In this document: in pieces, positions 22,842-32,317 of the stretch | Layout of the letters: each line of letters begins with the position of its first letter | Position numbering within the stretch: the stretch's first letter is position 1 | Source: Macrococcoides epidermidis | Lineage (GTDB): Bacteria > Bacillota > Bacilli > Staphylococcales > Staphylococcaceae | Direction: 5' to 3' (one strand) | Assembly (NCBI RefSeq): GCF_042659445.1 | Contig: NZ_JBHSSR010000004.1 | Length of the DNA: 64,000 bases | The notes under the pieces: generated by a model | The model's input: only the letters and a program-made list of their open reading frames with translations | What the model was told of the DNA's origin: nothing | The model's database searches: none | Made by a program: the position numbers and the translations under genes

Positions 22842-23168
22842 ATGAGTAATATCAGAAAGAAACAGAAATTTGATTGGTTCTATAAGAAGCCGGCGTGGAA
22901 AAAGATAAGGCTTGTTGCATTAGAACGTGATGATCACTTATGTCAACACTGTTTAGAAAAGTACGATGAGATGACACCGGCAGATGTTGTTCATCATATC
23001 GTATATGTCGAACATGATATTCAAAAAGCATTAGACATAGATAACTTAGTATCTTTGTGTCACCATTGTCACAATAAAATTCATGGCGAAGATGAGAAAC
23101 GTAAAAGTGTTAAAAGTAAACGACAAAAGATGATTGATAGCAAGAAAGTAAATATAGTTAAAGTATAA
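22842..23168 (+). CDS. packaging-associated HNH endonuclease
   Basis: 108 residues. The HNH core is DDHLCQHC...ADVVHHIVYVEHD...NLVSLCHHCHNKIHGED, with two CxxC zinc knuckles. Small HNH proteins beside terS are required for DNA packaging in cos-type phages of HK97 and staphylococcal phi12/phiSLT type. ATG at 22842 follows AGGTGA. A second HNH gene now separates it from terS. Confidence 0.88.
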   Translation: MSNIRKKQKFDWFYKKPAWKKIRLVALERDDHLCQHCLEKYDEMTPADVVHHIVYVEHDIQKALDIDNLVSLCHHCHNKIHGEDEKRKSVKSKRQKMIDSKKVNIVKV

Positions 23169-23289
23169 AAAAGATTTGCAATACATGTACTGTAGGTTTT
23201 TGATAAAAACTTTCTCTTCTATTTTGATAACGGTGTATCAGTCTTACCTGATATTTTCTTTAGTAAGGAGATAAAGAGGAGGATGAACA

Positions 23290-24201
23290 ATGAAGAGTAG
23301 AGTTCACGAAGTGTTTGCACAACATGACACAATAATTGAAATGAATAATAAGAAGCTAGGTATTACGAAGATAGCACTGAGGTTAAAAGTGGATAAAAAA
23401 GTAATCCGGAAGTATTGCTTATCTAATGGTATCGAATTACATAGAAGAACATATTACAATCAATGCAAGGAATGTAATGAAACGTTTGAATCAATCAGAT
23501 ATAACAATAAGTTTTGTAGCACGCGATGTAAAGCGAAATGGAATACAAGATACTATAAAGAAAATGATATTAGCAATACATGTGAATGTAAACAATGTAA
23601 TAAAGTATTCGAAGTACCTAAAAAGAAAGGCTACAAAGCTATTTGCAAAGAGTGTACATACAACAACAAGACGAAACATCTTGTTGGCATGTCATGTTCT
23701 TTAATAGGACAACATTCAAGTGTTTTTATTAAAAGATGTAATCAATGCAACATTTATTTTACAAGTAACATAAGAAAGCAATTCTGTAGCGAAAAATGTA
23801 GAAAGAAAAGCGCAGTTAGAATAGTATATTCTAAAAAATGCAAAGAATGTGGTAAACATTATTCACATTCATATCAAGCGTCAAGATATTGTAGTGTTCA
23901 ATGTAGTAAAAGATATCAAAATAGACAAAAAGAAATCAAAAGAAGAAAAAGGATAATGCTGAATGGTTCATACGATACAAGTATATCAATTGAAAGATTG
24001 ATTAAAAGAGATGGTTGTAAATGTTATATATGTGGAAATGACACAGATAAAACATTACATTATAACGAAGATAAATATCCAACTATTGAACACGTCATAC
24101 CTATAGCAAAAGGTGGCATTCATGCTTGGGAAAATGTAAAGCTTGCATGTAGAAGTTGCAATAATGAAAAAGGAATTAAAGCACTTGGAGAAATAATGTA
24201 A
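23290..24201 (+). CDS. HNH endonuclease with tandem zinc fingers (possible homing type)
   Basis: 303 residues. After an N-terminal HTH-like part (ITKIALRLKVDKKVIRKYCLSNGI) come four CxxC...CxxxC zinc modules (about residues 58-85, 99-125, 149-175, 183-210). The C-terminal HNH (about 245-300) has CYICGND, EHVIPIAKGGIHAWENVKLACRSCNNEKG. Multiple DNA-contact modules plus HNH resemble freestanding homing endonucleases. It is inserted between the packaging HNH and terS with its own GAGGAGG site. No intron ends were found, so I take it as a freestanding mobile gene. Confidence 0.8.
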   Translation: MKSRVHEVFAQHDTIIEMNNKKLGITKIALRLKVDKKVIRKYCLSNGIELHRRTYYNQCKECNETFESIRYNNKFCSTRCKAKWNTRYYKENDISNTCECKQCNKVFEVPKKKGYKAICKECTYNNKTKHLVGMSCSLIGQHSSVFIKRCNQCNIYFTSNIRKQFCSEKCRKKSAVRIVYSKKCKECGKHYSHSYQASRYCSVQCSKRYQNRQKEIKRRKRIMLNGSYDTSISIERLIKRDGCKCYICGNDTDKTLHYNEDKYPTIEHVIPIAKGGIHAWENVKLACRSCNNEKGIKALGEIM

Positions 24202-24218
24202 ATTCTTAAAAATAAAAT

Positions 24219-24309
24219 CCCCCCTACCTTAATAAATTTTTTTAATACGCCGTGACAACGGCGACGCAGGATCCTGTGTGAAAAAGTTGGATTTTTTACT
24301 TAAAGGGGG
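24219..24309. other. probable cos region upstream of terS
   Basis: Non-coding DNA just before terS: CCCCCC (24219-24224) and GGGGG (24305-24309) bracket a GC-rich island in very AT-rich DNA. Within it are a hairpin GCCGT-GACA-ACGGC (24249-24262) and the 10-bp palindrome CAGGATCCTG (24267-24276). Position beside HNH and terS and base composition suit the cohesive-end cut site; the exact nicks cannot be read. Confidence 0.55.
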
Positions 24310-24391
24310 TAAATTCGACAAAATTTATTATTTTCAGATTTAATGTTTTTAGATTTAAAAATGTAGAAAAATGTAAAGGTGGTGAGGGATT

Positions 24392-24724
24392 ATGGCAGTT
24401 CCAACTAAGAAGAAAATAATAGAATTTTTGGGTGATCAATATCAGGAATCTGATGATTATTTAATCGATTTGTATGTTGAAAACCATCAAATTTACCGAA
24501 AAATGCGTCAGGAATTGAGGTCACAAGACTTTATGATGCCACATACAAATAAAGCTGGGGCTACAAATATGACCAAGAATCCACTTCTAATTGAAATTCC
24601 TAAATACGTTCAATTATTAAATGGTCTGTTAAAAAGTTTAGGACTTACTGTTGCTCAACGACAAAAACTATCTTCTATTATTGAAGAAGGTGCATCTGAT
24701 GACGACGGTTTCGATTCATTCTAA
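24392..24724 (+). CDS. terS: terminase small subunit (P27-like)
   Basis: 110 residues. The C-terminal signature AGATNMTKNPLLIEIPKYVQLLNGLLKSLGLTVAQRQKL is that of the P27-type small terminase, which recognises cos DNA and recruits TerL. ATG follows GGTGGTGAGGG. It overlaps terL by 26 bp. Confidence 0.9.
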   Translation: MAVPTKKKIIEFLGDQYQESDDYLIDLYVENHQIYRKMRQELRSQDFMMPHTNKAGATNMTKNPLLIEIPKYVQLLNGLLKSLGLTVAQRQKLSSIIEEGASDDDGFDSF

Positions 24725-26462
24725 ACCAACTGAGATTAAAGAATGGTATCTGATTTGGAGAGCACAGCAAATCAAAGCGGGTAACATTCTTGATTCAGTT
24801 TCAGATGTTTTATTAACAGATTGGTACGCTGATCAAATTATTTCCGGTGCAATACATGCATGTGAAGATGTTGTTTGGGCGTGTAAAAGACATAAGAAGG
24901 ATTTAGAACGCGCCGGGACAGAAGATTTTCCATATATTTTTGATAAAGAAAAAGCACATAGACCAATAAGATTTATTGAAAAGTTTTGTAAGCCTTCAAA
25001 AGGTGACTTCTTTAATATTATTCTTCAGCCCTGGCAACATTTTGCTTTGGGTTCATTGTATGGCTGGGTTCATAAAGATACAGGACTAAGAAGGTTTAAA
25101 GAAGGATTGATATTTGTACCTCGTAAGGCGGGGAAAACGACAACGATCTCAGGTTTAACTACTTATGCTGTTTCTAAGGATGGTGAGCGTGGTGCTAGGG
25201 TTTATGTATTGGCAAATGCAAAGCAACAAGCGAGAGAGTTATATGATGAAGCACGTGCGATGGTACAAGCTTCACCCTCCTTAAAAAAGCGAATGAAAGA
25301 AACAGGTATAGCAATTACTCATCCTGAAAGTAAATCTAAGATTGAACCACGTGCATCTGACTCTAAGAAATTAGATGGTTTAAATACATCTTTTGCAGTT
25401 TTTGATGAGATACATGAATTTACGAACTATAAATTAATCAACGTTATCAAAAGATCTTGGTCAGCACGTAAACAACCATTGCTAGTATACATAACTACTG
25501 CAGGATATGAGCTAGATGGACCATTAGTTGATTTTGTTGAATTAGGAAAAGATGTAGTGCGTGGTGTAGTAGACCAGGATTCACAATTTTATTTGATGTA
25601 TTCAATGGACAACATTAAAGAGATAGAAAATCCTGAATTGTGGGTGAAAGCTAATCCGAATATAGGTGTGACAAGTGATTTGCCTTCTTTAGTTAAAGAC
25701 TATAACACTGATAAATTAAATCCTGGTCAACATGCTGACTGGATAACAAAACAATTTAATATTTTTGCGGATAATGATGAATTATCATTCTTGGATTATG
25801 ACACATTGATAAGAAATGACGGTGAATTCAATCCAGAAGATTTAATCGGTAAACAATGTATTGGTGGTTATGACTTGTCTAATACAGAAGACTTCACCAG
25901 TGCATGTCTTGAATTTCCGATGGATGATGGAAGTGTTGCGGTAATTAGTCATTCATGGATCCCACGTAAAAAATCAAGGGAAGATGATTCTATTCCATAT
26001 GAAGAATATGAACGAATGGGATTACTGACTATTTGTGAAAAGGATTATGTAGAAGAGGATATTGTAGAAGATTGGTTTATAGAAATGAGTAAAAAATACT
26101 CTATTCAAAAAATCGCATTTGATAATTACAATGCCTTTAGATTAAATAAATCTTTAGAAGCAAAAGGTTTTGAAATGGTTAAGATTATCCAGGGTCATAA
26201 AACTTTAAATGCACCAATGAAAAATTTAAAAGAAATATTTATTGATGGCAAAGTGAAATATAACAAAAATAAGTTGTTTAGATGGTATATCAATAATGTA
26301 AAACTTGTTATGGATCGTAATGGGAACTGGATGCCAACAAAACAAGGCAAAAACAGAAAAATTGATGGTTTTGCTGCTTTCTTAAATGCACATGTACTTG
26401 TCATGGAGATGATGGTCAATCCGGCTGGAAGCGGTGAAATTGAATTTGTAAGTTTTAGATAA
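24699..26462 (+). CDS. terL: terminase large subunit
   Basis: 587 residues. The ATPase domain has Walker A FVPRKAGKTT (about 139-148) and Walker B FAVFDEIHEF (Asp236-Glu237). The nuclease domain starts at GGYDLSNTEDFTS (about 388), with later acidic residues in KIAFDNYNAF and NRKIDGFAAFLNA. It is the Terminase_1 type motor that packages DNA into the procapsid and cuts it. ATG at 24699 follows AAGG; longer upstream frames lack a ribosome site. Confidence 0.95.
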   Translation: MTTVSIHSKPTEIKEWYLIWRAQQIKAGNILDSVSDVLLTDWYADQIISGAIHACEDVVWACKRHKKDLERAGTEDFPYIFDKEKAHRPIRFIEKFCKPSKGDFFNIILQPWQHFALGSLYGWVHKDTGLRRFKEGLIFVPRKAGKTTTISGLTTYAVSKDGERGARVYVLANAKQQARELYDEARAMVQASPSLKKRMKETGIAITHPESKSKIEPRASDSKKLDGLNTSFAVFDEIHEFTNYKLINVIKRSWSARKQPLLVYITTAGYELDGPLVDFVELGKDVVRGVVDQDSQFYLMYSMDNIKEIENPELWVKANPNIGVTSDLPSLVKDYNTDKLNPGQHADWITKQFNIFADNDELSFLDYDTLIRNDGEFNPEDLIGKQCIGGYDLSNTEDFTSACLEFPMDDGSVAVISHSWIPRKKSREDDSIPYEEYERMGLLTICEKDYVEEDIVEDWFIEMSKKYSIQKIAFDNYNAFRLNKSLEAKGFEMVKIIQGHKTLNAPMKNLKEIFIDGKVKYNKNKLFRWYINNVKLVMDRNGNWMPTKQGKNRKIDGFAAFLNAHVLVMEMMVNPAGSGEIEFVSFR

Positions 26463-26663
26463 TGCATGGTCCTGAGCATGACCTTTATAAAAGGTTTATT
26501 TATTTTTACATTAATCTCTCTTTCGACAAAGGAAAATTGATGTAATGGATAATTTATAGTCTATATCCAGAAAGGATTGTGATCTAATTTATCTCATGGT
26601 GTTGGTATTACACTCGAAACTATTCGTGAAATAGCAATCCTAAAAGAAAGGAGCGATAAGGAT
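26463..26663 (+). pseudogene. gap with possible remnant of a small gene
   Basis: The 201 bp between terL and portal hold no complete gene. A frame in phase with the portal reads SHGVGITLETIREIAILKERSDKD up to its GTG start and looks like the tail of a small conserved protein, but an in-frame stop lies just upstream and no start is seen. Many related phages carry a short gene here. I take it as a decayed remnant, weakly supported. Confidence 0.3.
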
Positions 26664-27908
26664 GTGTCGAAACAGCATGTAGGAATAATGGATAGGATTA
26701 AGAGAATTATCACAGGTCCTTTAGAAAATACTATCATTCAGCATAATAATACTGTCGTTTCTGACTTTTCAGGATGGCACAACAAATATTTCTGGGGAAT
26801 AGAACAAGCGACATTAGAGACGAATGAAACAATATTCGCTTCGATAAGTAGATTGTCTAATTCTATGGCAAGTTTACCTATAAAATTGTATAAAAATTAT
26901 GAGAAGCAAGATACGGATACAGCAAGATTACTTACAAGAAGTCCTAATGTTAATATGACACCTTTCGAGTTGATAAGGCGTATTGAAACGATTAGGAACG
27001 AGAAGGGTAATGCATATGTCGTTATATCTCGTGATAGATTATTACAACCAGAGGCACTGTATTTATTGAATAGTGATAATGTTACGCCAGCAATAGATGG
27101 GAAAAGTAATGAATTATATTATGTTGTGAGAAATGGCGGAAACAAATTAATATTTCATAATGCTGAAATACTTCATTTTAAACACATATCTGCAATGAAT
27201 TCTGAAGTAGGCATCAGCCCAATAAGTGTGCTGAAAAATACAACAGAATTTGATAATGCATTAAGGAAATTCAACTTGGATGAAATGCAGAAAATGGATG
27301 CATTTATCATTAATTATGCTACCACAGTAAGTGAAGAACAAAAAAGACGAGTGATTGAAAACTTTAAGCAATTTTTCTCTGAAAATGGTGGTGTTTTATT
27401 CCAAGAACAAGGTGTGGAAATTGAAAAGCTTGACCGAAAATATGTTTCAGAAGATGTTGTTAATGCTGAAAATTTAACACGTCAACGAGTGGCTAATGCT
27501 TTTGGTATTCCAACAGCATTATTGAATGCCGATGTTAATTCGATGAAATCTGTTGAGGAGTTAAATAGATTTTATTTAACTCACACATTGCTTCCAATCA
27601 TAAAACAATATGAAGACGAATTTAATAAGAAATTATTAAATGAAAACCAAAAAAACGAAGGGTTTTATTTCAAATTTAATACTAAGGCTTTATTAAGAGC
27701 TGATGTTGCTACCCAAGCAGAAGCATATTTCAAAGCTGGTAGAACAGGATGGTACACGGTTAATGAAATTCGTGGATTTGAAGACATGCCACCAATTGAA
27801 GGTGGAGATGTAGCAATGGTAAGTGGAGATTTATATCCGATCACTTTATCACCTGCAGAACGCAATCCCGCTAAAGGAGGTGATAACAATGACAAAAAAG
27901 ACGAGTGA
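26664..27908 (+). CDS. portal protein (HK97 type)
   Basis: 414 residues from GTG at 26664 (AAAGGAG upstream). Portal hallmarks: FASISRLSNSMASLPIKLYKN, ILHFKHISAMNSEVGISPI and the crown/stem part NAFGIPTALLNADVNSMKSVEELNRFYL. A dodecamer forms the DNA channel at one capsid vertex. It overlaps the protease gene by 20 bp. Confidence 0.95.
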   Translation: MSKQHVGIMDRIKRIITGPLENTIIQHNNTVVSDFSGWHNKYFWGIEQATLETNETIFASISRLSNSMASLPIKLYKNYEKQDTDTARLLTRSPNVNMTPFELIRRIETIRNEKGNAYVVISRDRLLQPEALYLLNSDNVTPAIDGKSNELYYVVRNGGNKLIFHNAEILHFKHISAMNSEVGISPISVLKNTTEFDNALRKFNLDEMQKMDAFIINYATTVSEEQKRRVIENFKQFFSENGGVLFQEQGVEIEKLDRKYVSEDVVNAENLTRQRVANAFGIPTALLNADVNSMKSVEELNRFYLTHTLLPIIKQYEDEFNKKLLNENQKNEGFYFKFNTKALLRADVATQAEAYFKAGRTGWYTVNEIRGFEDMPPIEGGDVAMVSGDLYPITLSPAERNPAKGGDNNDKKDE

Positions 27909-28683
27909 TTTCTTCCAAATGCAGAAAAAAGCTCAAAATGAAGCGGAAATCTATATTTATGGACCTATTACTAACTCAAAATGGGAAGATTCTGATGTCA
28001 CTGCCTCAGATTTTAAAGAAGAATTAAAAGCACTTGGAGATGTTGAGGTCATTAACCTTCATATTAATTCAGGTGGCGGAAGTGTATTTGGTGGGCATGC
28101 TATTTACAACATGCTTAAATCACATAAAGCAAAAATTAATGTATATGTTGATGCTTTAGCAGCGTCAATTGCAAGTGTTATCGCGATGAGTGGTGACGCT
28201 ATTTTTATGCATGAAAATAGCATGATGATGATTCATAATTCGTGGATTGTAACAGCAGGAAACGCTAAAGAACTACGTGAGACAGCTGATTTAATGGAAA
28301 AAATGGACAAATCAAGTAATACTGCATATCTCAATAAGAATTCTAAAGTTTCTCAAGATCAACTTGAAGAGATGCTTAAAGAAGATTACTGGATGACAGC
28401 CCAGGAAGCGTATGAACTCGGATTTGCAGATGAAATTATTGGAGCTAATCAAATGGCTGCAAGTATCACTGAGGAACAATTAAAACAGTATTCTAAAGTG
28501 CCTGAAGCAGTTGCGAAGGATGTAGAAAAAGTAGTAGACACTTCTGTAATTGAAGAAATAGTACCTGATTCACAAGAAAAAATAAATAAATCAACTGAAG
28601 TTGATAGAAAACTAATTCTCGAACGCTGCAAAACGATAAAAGCAGAAGTCGAGGATTTTTTAATTTCTCAAAACAAATTTTAA
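27889..28683 (+). CDS. ClpP-type prohead protease
   Basis: 264 residues of the ClpP fold: HINSGGGSVFGGHAIYNML, then DALAASIASVIAMSGD with nucleophile Ser93, and MMMIHNSW with His116. Such phage proteases process the scaffold domain of the capsid protein. A strong AAAGGAGGTGATAA site precedes ATG. The C-terminal third is charged and may scaffold. Confidence 0.93.
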   Translation: MTKKTSDFFQMQKKAQNEAEIYIYGPITNSKWEDSDVTASDFKEELKALGDVEVINLHINSGGGSVFGGHAIYNMLKSHKAKINVYVDALAASIASVIAMSGDAIFMHENSMMMIHNSWIVTAGNAKELRETADLMEKMDKSSNTAYLNKNSKVSQDQLEEMLKEDYWMTAQEAYELGFADEIIGANQMAASITEEQLKQYSKVPEAVAKDVEKVVDTSVIEEIVPDSQEKINKSTEVDRKLILERCKTIKAEVEDFLISQNKF

Positions 28684-28696
28684 AGGAGGGCATACA

Positions 28697-29866
28697 ATGC
28701 CAACATTATTCGATTTAAGACAAACTGCCACAATGAATGGTGAAAAGTTAAAAGCAAAGCAAGAAGAATTAAATAAATTAGTATCAGATCCAACATCAAA
28801 AGATGAAGATATTTTGAAAGTTGAAACGGAAATTACAAGTTTAGAAAAACGTTTCAATATTTCAAAGTCTCAATTAGATAAAATGGAAAATGAAATGAAG
28901 GAAAAACAAAACCTTGATGCTCAACAAGGTGCAGGATTTGCTGAGTTATCTAAAGAAGACCAAGTAGTTAAAGCAAAAGCAGAATTCTATCGTCATGCTC
29001 TAATGCCAAACGAGTTCTCTAAACCATCTGAAGATGCACAACGTATTCTTTTACACGCGATTCCTGCAGGAAATGAAACTGGTGGTGATAAATTATTACC
29101 AACAACAGTTAGTAAAGAAATTATCACTGAACCATTTGCAAAAAATCCATTACGTGATATTGCTCGTATGACAAATATCAAAGGATTAGAATTACCTCGT
29201 TTATCTTACACATTAGATAACGATGATTTCATATTAGACACTGAAACAGCTCACGAAATGCAGTTAAAAGGTGATTCAGTTAAATTTGGTCAAAATAAAT
29301 TTAAAGTATATGCTGCAATTTCTGACACAGTTCTACATGGTTCTGATTTAGATTTAGTAAACTGGGTTGAAAATGCACTACGTAGTGGTTTAGCTGCTAA
29401 AGAACGTAAAGATGCATTTGCAACTTCACCTAAATCTGGTTTAGAGCATATGTCTTTCTATGAAGCGGGTAAAATTAAATCTGTATCTGGAAAAGATGTA
29501 TTCACAGGAATTATGGCTGCATTAGCAGATCTACATGAAGATTACCGTGAAAATGCGAAAATTGTTATGCGATATGCTGACTATCAATCTATGTTATTAA
29601 CTTTATCTAACGGTACAACTTCATTCTTTAATACTGCACCAGAGACTATTTTTGGTAAAGAAATTGTATTCTCTGATTCAGCAGTTAATCCAATTGTCGG
29701 CGACTTTAACTATTTTGGAATCAACTATGAAAATACAACATTCGATACAGATAAAGACGTTAAAAAAGGTGAGTATTTATTTGTACTTACTGCATGGTAT
29801 GACCAAGTGCGTACTTTAGATGCTGCGTTCCGTATCGTAAATGTTTCAACATTACCTGCTGGCTAG
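28697..29866 (+). CDS. major capsid protein (HK97 fold)
   Basis: 389 residues. The N-terminal charged coiled coil (about 1-95, KAKQEELNKLVSD... RFNISKSQLDKMENEMKEKQNL) is the delta/scaffold region expected to be removed by the protease. The core begins near residue 130 (GGDKLLPTTVSKEIITEPFAKNPLRDIARM). It forms the icosahedral shell. AAAGGAGGG precedes the ATG. Confidence 0.95.
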   Translation: MPTLFDLRQTATMNGEKLKAKQEELNKLVSDPTSKDEDILKVETEITSLEKRFNISKSQLDKMENEMKEKQNLDAQQGAGFAELSKEDQVVKAKAEFYRHALMPNEFSKPSEDAQRILLHAIPAGNETGGDKLLPTTVSKEIITEPFAKNPLRDIARMTNIKGLELPRLSYTLDNDDFILDTETAHEMQLKGDSVKFGQNKFKVYAAISDTVLHGSDLDLVNWVENALRSGLAAKERKDAFATSPKSGLEHMSFYEAGKIKSVSGKDVFTGIMAALADLHEDYRENAKIVMRYADYQSMLLTLSNGTTSFFNTAPETIFGKEIVFSDSAVNPIVGDFNYFGINYENTTFDTDKDVKKGEYLFVLTAWYDQVRTLDAAFRIVNVSTLPAG

Positions 29867-29906
29867 TCTACAGGTAATGTATTTTATAAATTAGGAGGCA
29901 TAATTA

Positions 29907-30119
29907 ATGGCTAAGTTTAGAGTAAAAAAACCTTTTGAAGGTACACGTGAAGGTCGTGTGTTTGATAAAGTTGGTGAAGTTGTTGAAATGACTGTAAAAC
30001 GTGCTGAAGAAATTCAACACAACATTGACGGTTCACATCCGGATTATGGTGAAGTATTAGAAAGATTACCTGAAGAAACTACAAAGAGCGCTGCTAAATC
30101 AGAAACAGATAAAGAGTAG
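29907..30119 (+). CDS. small head-region protein
   Basis: 70 residues, MAKFRVKKPFEGTREGRVFDKVGEVVEMTVKRAEEI, with a charged tail. Short proteins like this follow the capsid gene in many HK97-type phages. Function not established. AGGAGG precedes the ATG. Confidence 0.65.
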   Translation: MAKFRVKKPFEGTREGRVFDKVGEVVEMTVKRAEEIQHNIDGSHPDYGEVLERLPEETTKSAAKSETDKE

Positions 30120-30129
30120 GTGAAAGCCT

Positions 30130-30411
30130 ATGTCTGAATTTGTTATTGAATTAGAAAAAGTTAAAACCTGGCTTAAAATAGATGGCCCAGATTTTGATGA
30201 TGAAATTTTAGATTTAATATCTGAAGCACAATCAGAATTGTTATTGTCTGGTGTGCCAAATGTCGAAGAAACAGATCCTGCTTATCCTCTTTATCGTAAA
30301 GCTTTAAAGTATATTATTACGCGTGACTTTGAGTCAAGAGGTATGGAAGATGTTGAAGATAAGACTTTAACTTCGCTTGTACTTAAACTGAAAGCGAGTG
30401 TTGGATCATGA
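30130..30411 (+). CDS. head-tail connector (gp6-like)
   Basis: 93 residues, a helical connector: KVKTWLKIDGPDFDDEILDLISEAQSELLLSGVP and YPLYRKALKYIITRDFESRG. It matches the HK97 gp6/SPP1 gp15 type adaptor that joins portal to neck. It overlaps the next gene by 4 bp. Confidence 0.88.
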   Translation: MSEFVIELEKVKTWLKIDGPDFDDEILDLISEAQSELLLSGVPNVEETDPAYPLYRKALKYIITRDFESRGMEDVEDKTLTSLVLKLKASVGS

Positions 30412-30752
30412 GGTTTAAAAGGAATAAATATGTTAATGACAACATTAGCCATTTAGACAAACGTATTGAAATATATAGCGTTTCGGATGCATCTGATGAT
30501 GGCTGGTCAACGCCTAGTGAAGAACTTCTTATGAAGGTTTGGGCAGAAATCATCAATGATAAGTCATCAGATAGTCTAAATGAAATTCAGTTGGGTAACA
30601 AAACAGTAAAAAAATTGAGAATACGTTATCAAAAAAGCATTGTAACAGACATGCATGTCGTACTTAATTCAGAAAGATTTACAATAACTGAGATACTCGG
30701 CAAAGATTCACGACAACCATATATGTATCTTGTGATGGAGCGTGATGAGTAA
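30408..30752 (+). CDS. head closure protein (SPP1 gp16-like)
   Basis: 114 residues, beta-barrel type: LDKRIEIYSVSDASDDGWSTPSEELLMKVWAEI and LRIRYQKSIVTDMHVVLNSERFTITEI. This layout is typical of phage head-tail joining proteins that close the portal channel. Coupled to neighbours on both sides. Confidence 0.88.
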   Translation: MRFKRNKYVNDNISHLDKRIEIYSVSDASDDGWSTPSEELLMKVWAEIINDKSSDSLNEIQLGNKTVKKLRIRYQKSIVTDMHVVLNSERFTITEILGKDSRQPYMYLVMERDE

Positions 30753-31129
30753 TGTCCGTTGAAATTGAAGGAATTAATGATATAAGTAAAAATCTTCTGA
30801 AGATGGTTCGCAATATTGAAGGTGCCGAAAAACGTATTGTTAATGCTGGAGCTAAAGTAGACTTTGAAGAAATCAAGAATAATTTATCTGTAGGTAGTGG
30901 TAAATCTCGTGACACATTAACAATTGGAGAATTTAAACGTGATAGCAATGGTGGATACGTTTTAATTGGATGGACTGAAGAAAGTAAGGTTGCTTATAGA
31001 GTTCATTTCGTAGAATGGGGTACGGTTCATCAGCCACCACAACTCAAAATTACAAATGCTCTGAGAATGTCGCAAAATAAAAAGTTAAAAGCGATGAAAG
31101 AAGAGATAAAAAGGAGTTTGAAAATATGA
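30752..31129 (+). CDS. neck protein, HK97 gp10 family
   Basis: 125 residues with the gp10 pattern: NIEGAEKRIVNAGAKVDFEEIKNNLSVGSGKSRDTLTIG and YRVHFVEWGTVHQPP. The protein sits at the neck or tail terminus. It overlaps the next gene by 4 bp. Confidence 0.88.
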   Translation: MSVEIEGINDISKNLLKMVRNIEGAEKRIVNAGAKVDFEEIKNNLSVGSGKSRDTLTIGEFKRDSNGGYVLIGWTEESKVAYRVHFVEWGTVHQPPQLKITNALRMSQNKKLKAMKEEIKRSLKI

Positions 31130-31524
31130 TTGATGATCCGTATAAATTTATAAGAGATATTCTTATTAAATCACCAGACGTCACGAAACTAGTACCTGCT
31201 AGCAATATTAAAAATTTAGTTATTCCAGAAGAGTTAAAAACTAAACCGCCATATATAAGGATTTCGGTAATCGGTACGCCAGATGTAGAATTTGGTGATG
31301 GTGAAATACACGCATCAGGTATACATTTTCAAATTGATATATGGCAACAAAATGGATTGATGACTACCGGTAATATTATTAAACGTTTATTAAAAGCAAA
31401 TGGAATTAACTTTGTAGATTCTTTAGAACCACACACCGAAAGAATTACTGATTATGTATCTCTATATAGAGATGCTAGACGTTATTATTACGCCTATGAA
31501 TTAGATGAAAAAGATATTTACTAA
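31126..31524 (+). CDS. tail terminator/completion protein
   Basis: 132 residues: IRDILIKSPDVTKLVPASNI, PPYIRISVIGTPDVEFGDGE and HFQIDIWQQN, as in tail-terminator-like proteins placed between gp10 and the major tail protein. It would cap the growing tail tube. Assignment rests on position and general pattern. Confidence 0.78.
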   Translation: MIDDPYKFIRDILIKSPDVTKLVPASNIKNLVIPEELKTKPPYIRISVIGTPDVEFGDGEIHASGIHFQIDIWQQNGLMTTGNIIKRLLKANGINFVDSLEPHTERITDYVSLYRDARRYYYAYELDEKDIY

Positions 31525-31586
31525 AGACATTCAATTGGATGTCTATTTTTTATACAAAAAAACAATATTATTGGAGGAATTAAATT

Positions 31587-32234
31587 ATGGCATATAAAGC
31601 TATTGAAGAAAAAGTAGGTTCATTCGTAAATATTAGTGGATTCCATGTAGCAGAATTAACAACAGATGAAATGGGTAAGGCGCCAGTATATGATGAAATT
31701 CGTCATATTCGAGGAGCTCAACAAATTAAGGTAGATAAAGATCAAGATACTATTGAAAACTGGGGAGATGGAGAAATTCAGGAATCAGCTGTATCTCAAG
31801 GTAAAACTAAAGTAGATTTACAAGCGTTCGCAATTCCGTTAGCAATTCGTGCATGGTTAGCTGGATTAGAAGTAGATGAAGATGGAACTGTTATTCAACG
31901 TGGTGGAACATTAAATCCCCCTAACGTAGGATGCATTTTCTACAAAGAAAAAGCAAATAAAGATATTGAAGCGATCGCATTAACTCGTGGTGTGTTTGCA
32001 GTTGAAGGTGACGATGCTAAAACAGCTGAAGAAAAAACAGACTTCGGTAGTGCTTCAATCAACGGTGAGTTCTCATCTCGTTTGTCAGATAATATTAAAG
32101 AATACCGTGAAGTTATCGCAAAAGATGACAAAGCAGCACTAGATAAATTATTTACTAAAGTATTCGGTAAAGCTGCTCCAGCAACAAGTTTACCAAAAGG
32201 ATGGGCTGTACCATCTGGTGTACCAGCAGGATAA
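31587..32234 (+). CDS. major tail protein (phi13 family)
   Basis: 215 residues. The start AIEEKVGSFVNISGFHVAELTTDE and GAQQIKVDKDQDTIENWGDGEIQES match the phi13-type tail tube family. It polymerises to form the tail tube. The C-terminus (about 185-215) is a small Pro/Ala extension. TTGGAGG precedes the ATG. A terminator follows. Confidence 0.9.
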   Translation: MAYKAIEEKVGSFVNISGFHVAELTTDEMGKAPVYDEIRHIRGAQQIKVDKDQDTIENWGDGEIQESAVSQGKTKVDLQAFAIPLAIRAWLAGLEVDEDGTVIQRGGTLNPPNVGCIFYKEKANKDIEAIALTRGVFAVEGDDAKTAEEKTDFGSASINGEFSSRLSDNIKEYREVIAKDDKAALDKLFTKVFGKAAPATSLPKGWAVPSGVPAG

Positions 32235-32245
32235 AAAAATAATTT

Positions 32246-32267
32246 AAAGGGGCATCGTCCCCTTTTT
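32246..32267 (+). terminator. terminator after major tail gene
   Basis: AAAGGGG and CCCCTTT around CATCGT, followed by TT. It probably trims transcription so that tail tube outnumbers downstream products. Confidence 0.8.
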
Positions 32268-32317
32268 AATTTTGGCCAAAATTAAAAAATACAAATTAGT
32301 GAAAAGAGGAATTTAAA

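Noticed and set aside
23169..24391. Group I or II intron carrying the HNH gene
   Set aside because: Both flanking genes (packaging HNH and terS) are complete, and no intron core or split exon could be recognised.
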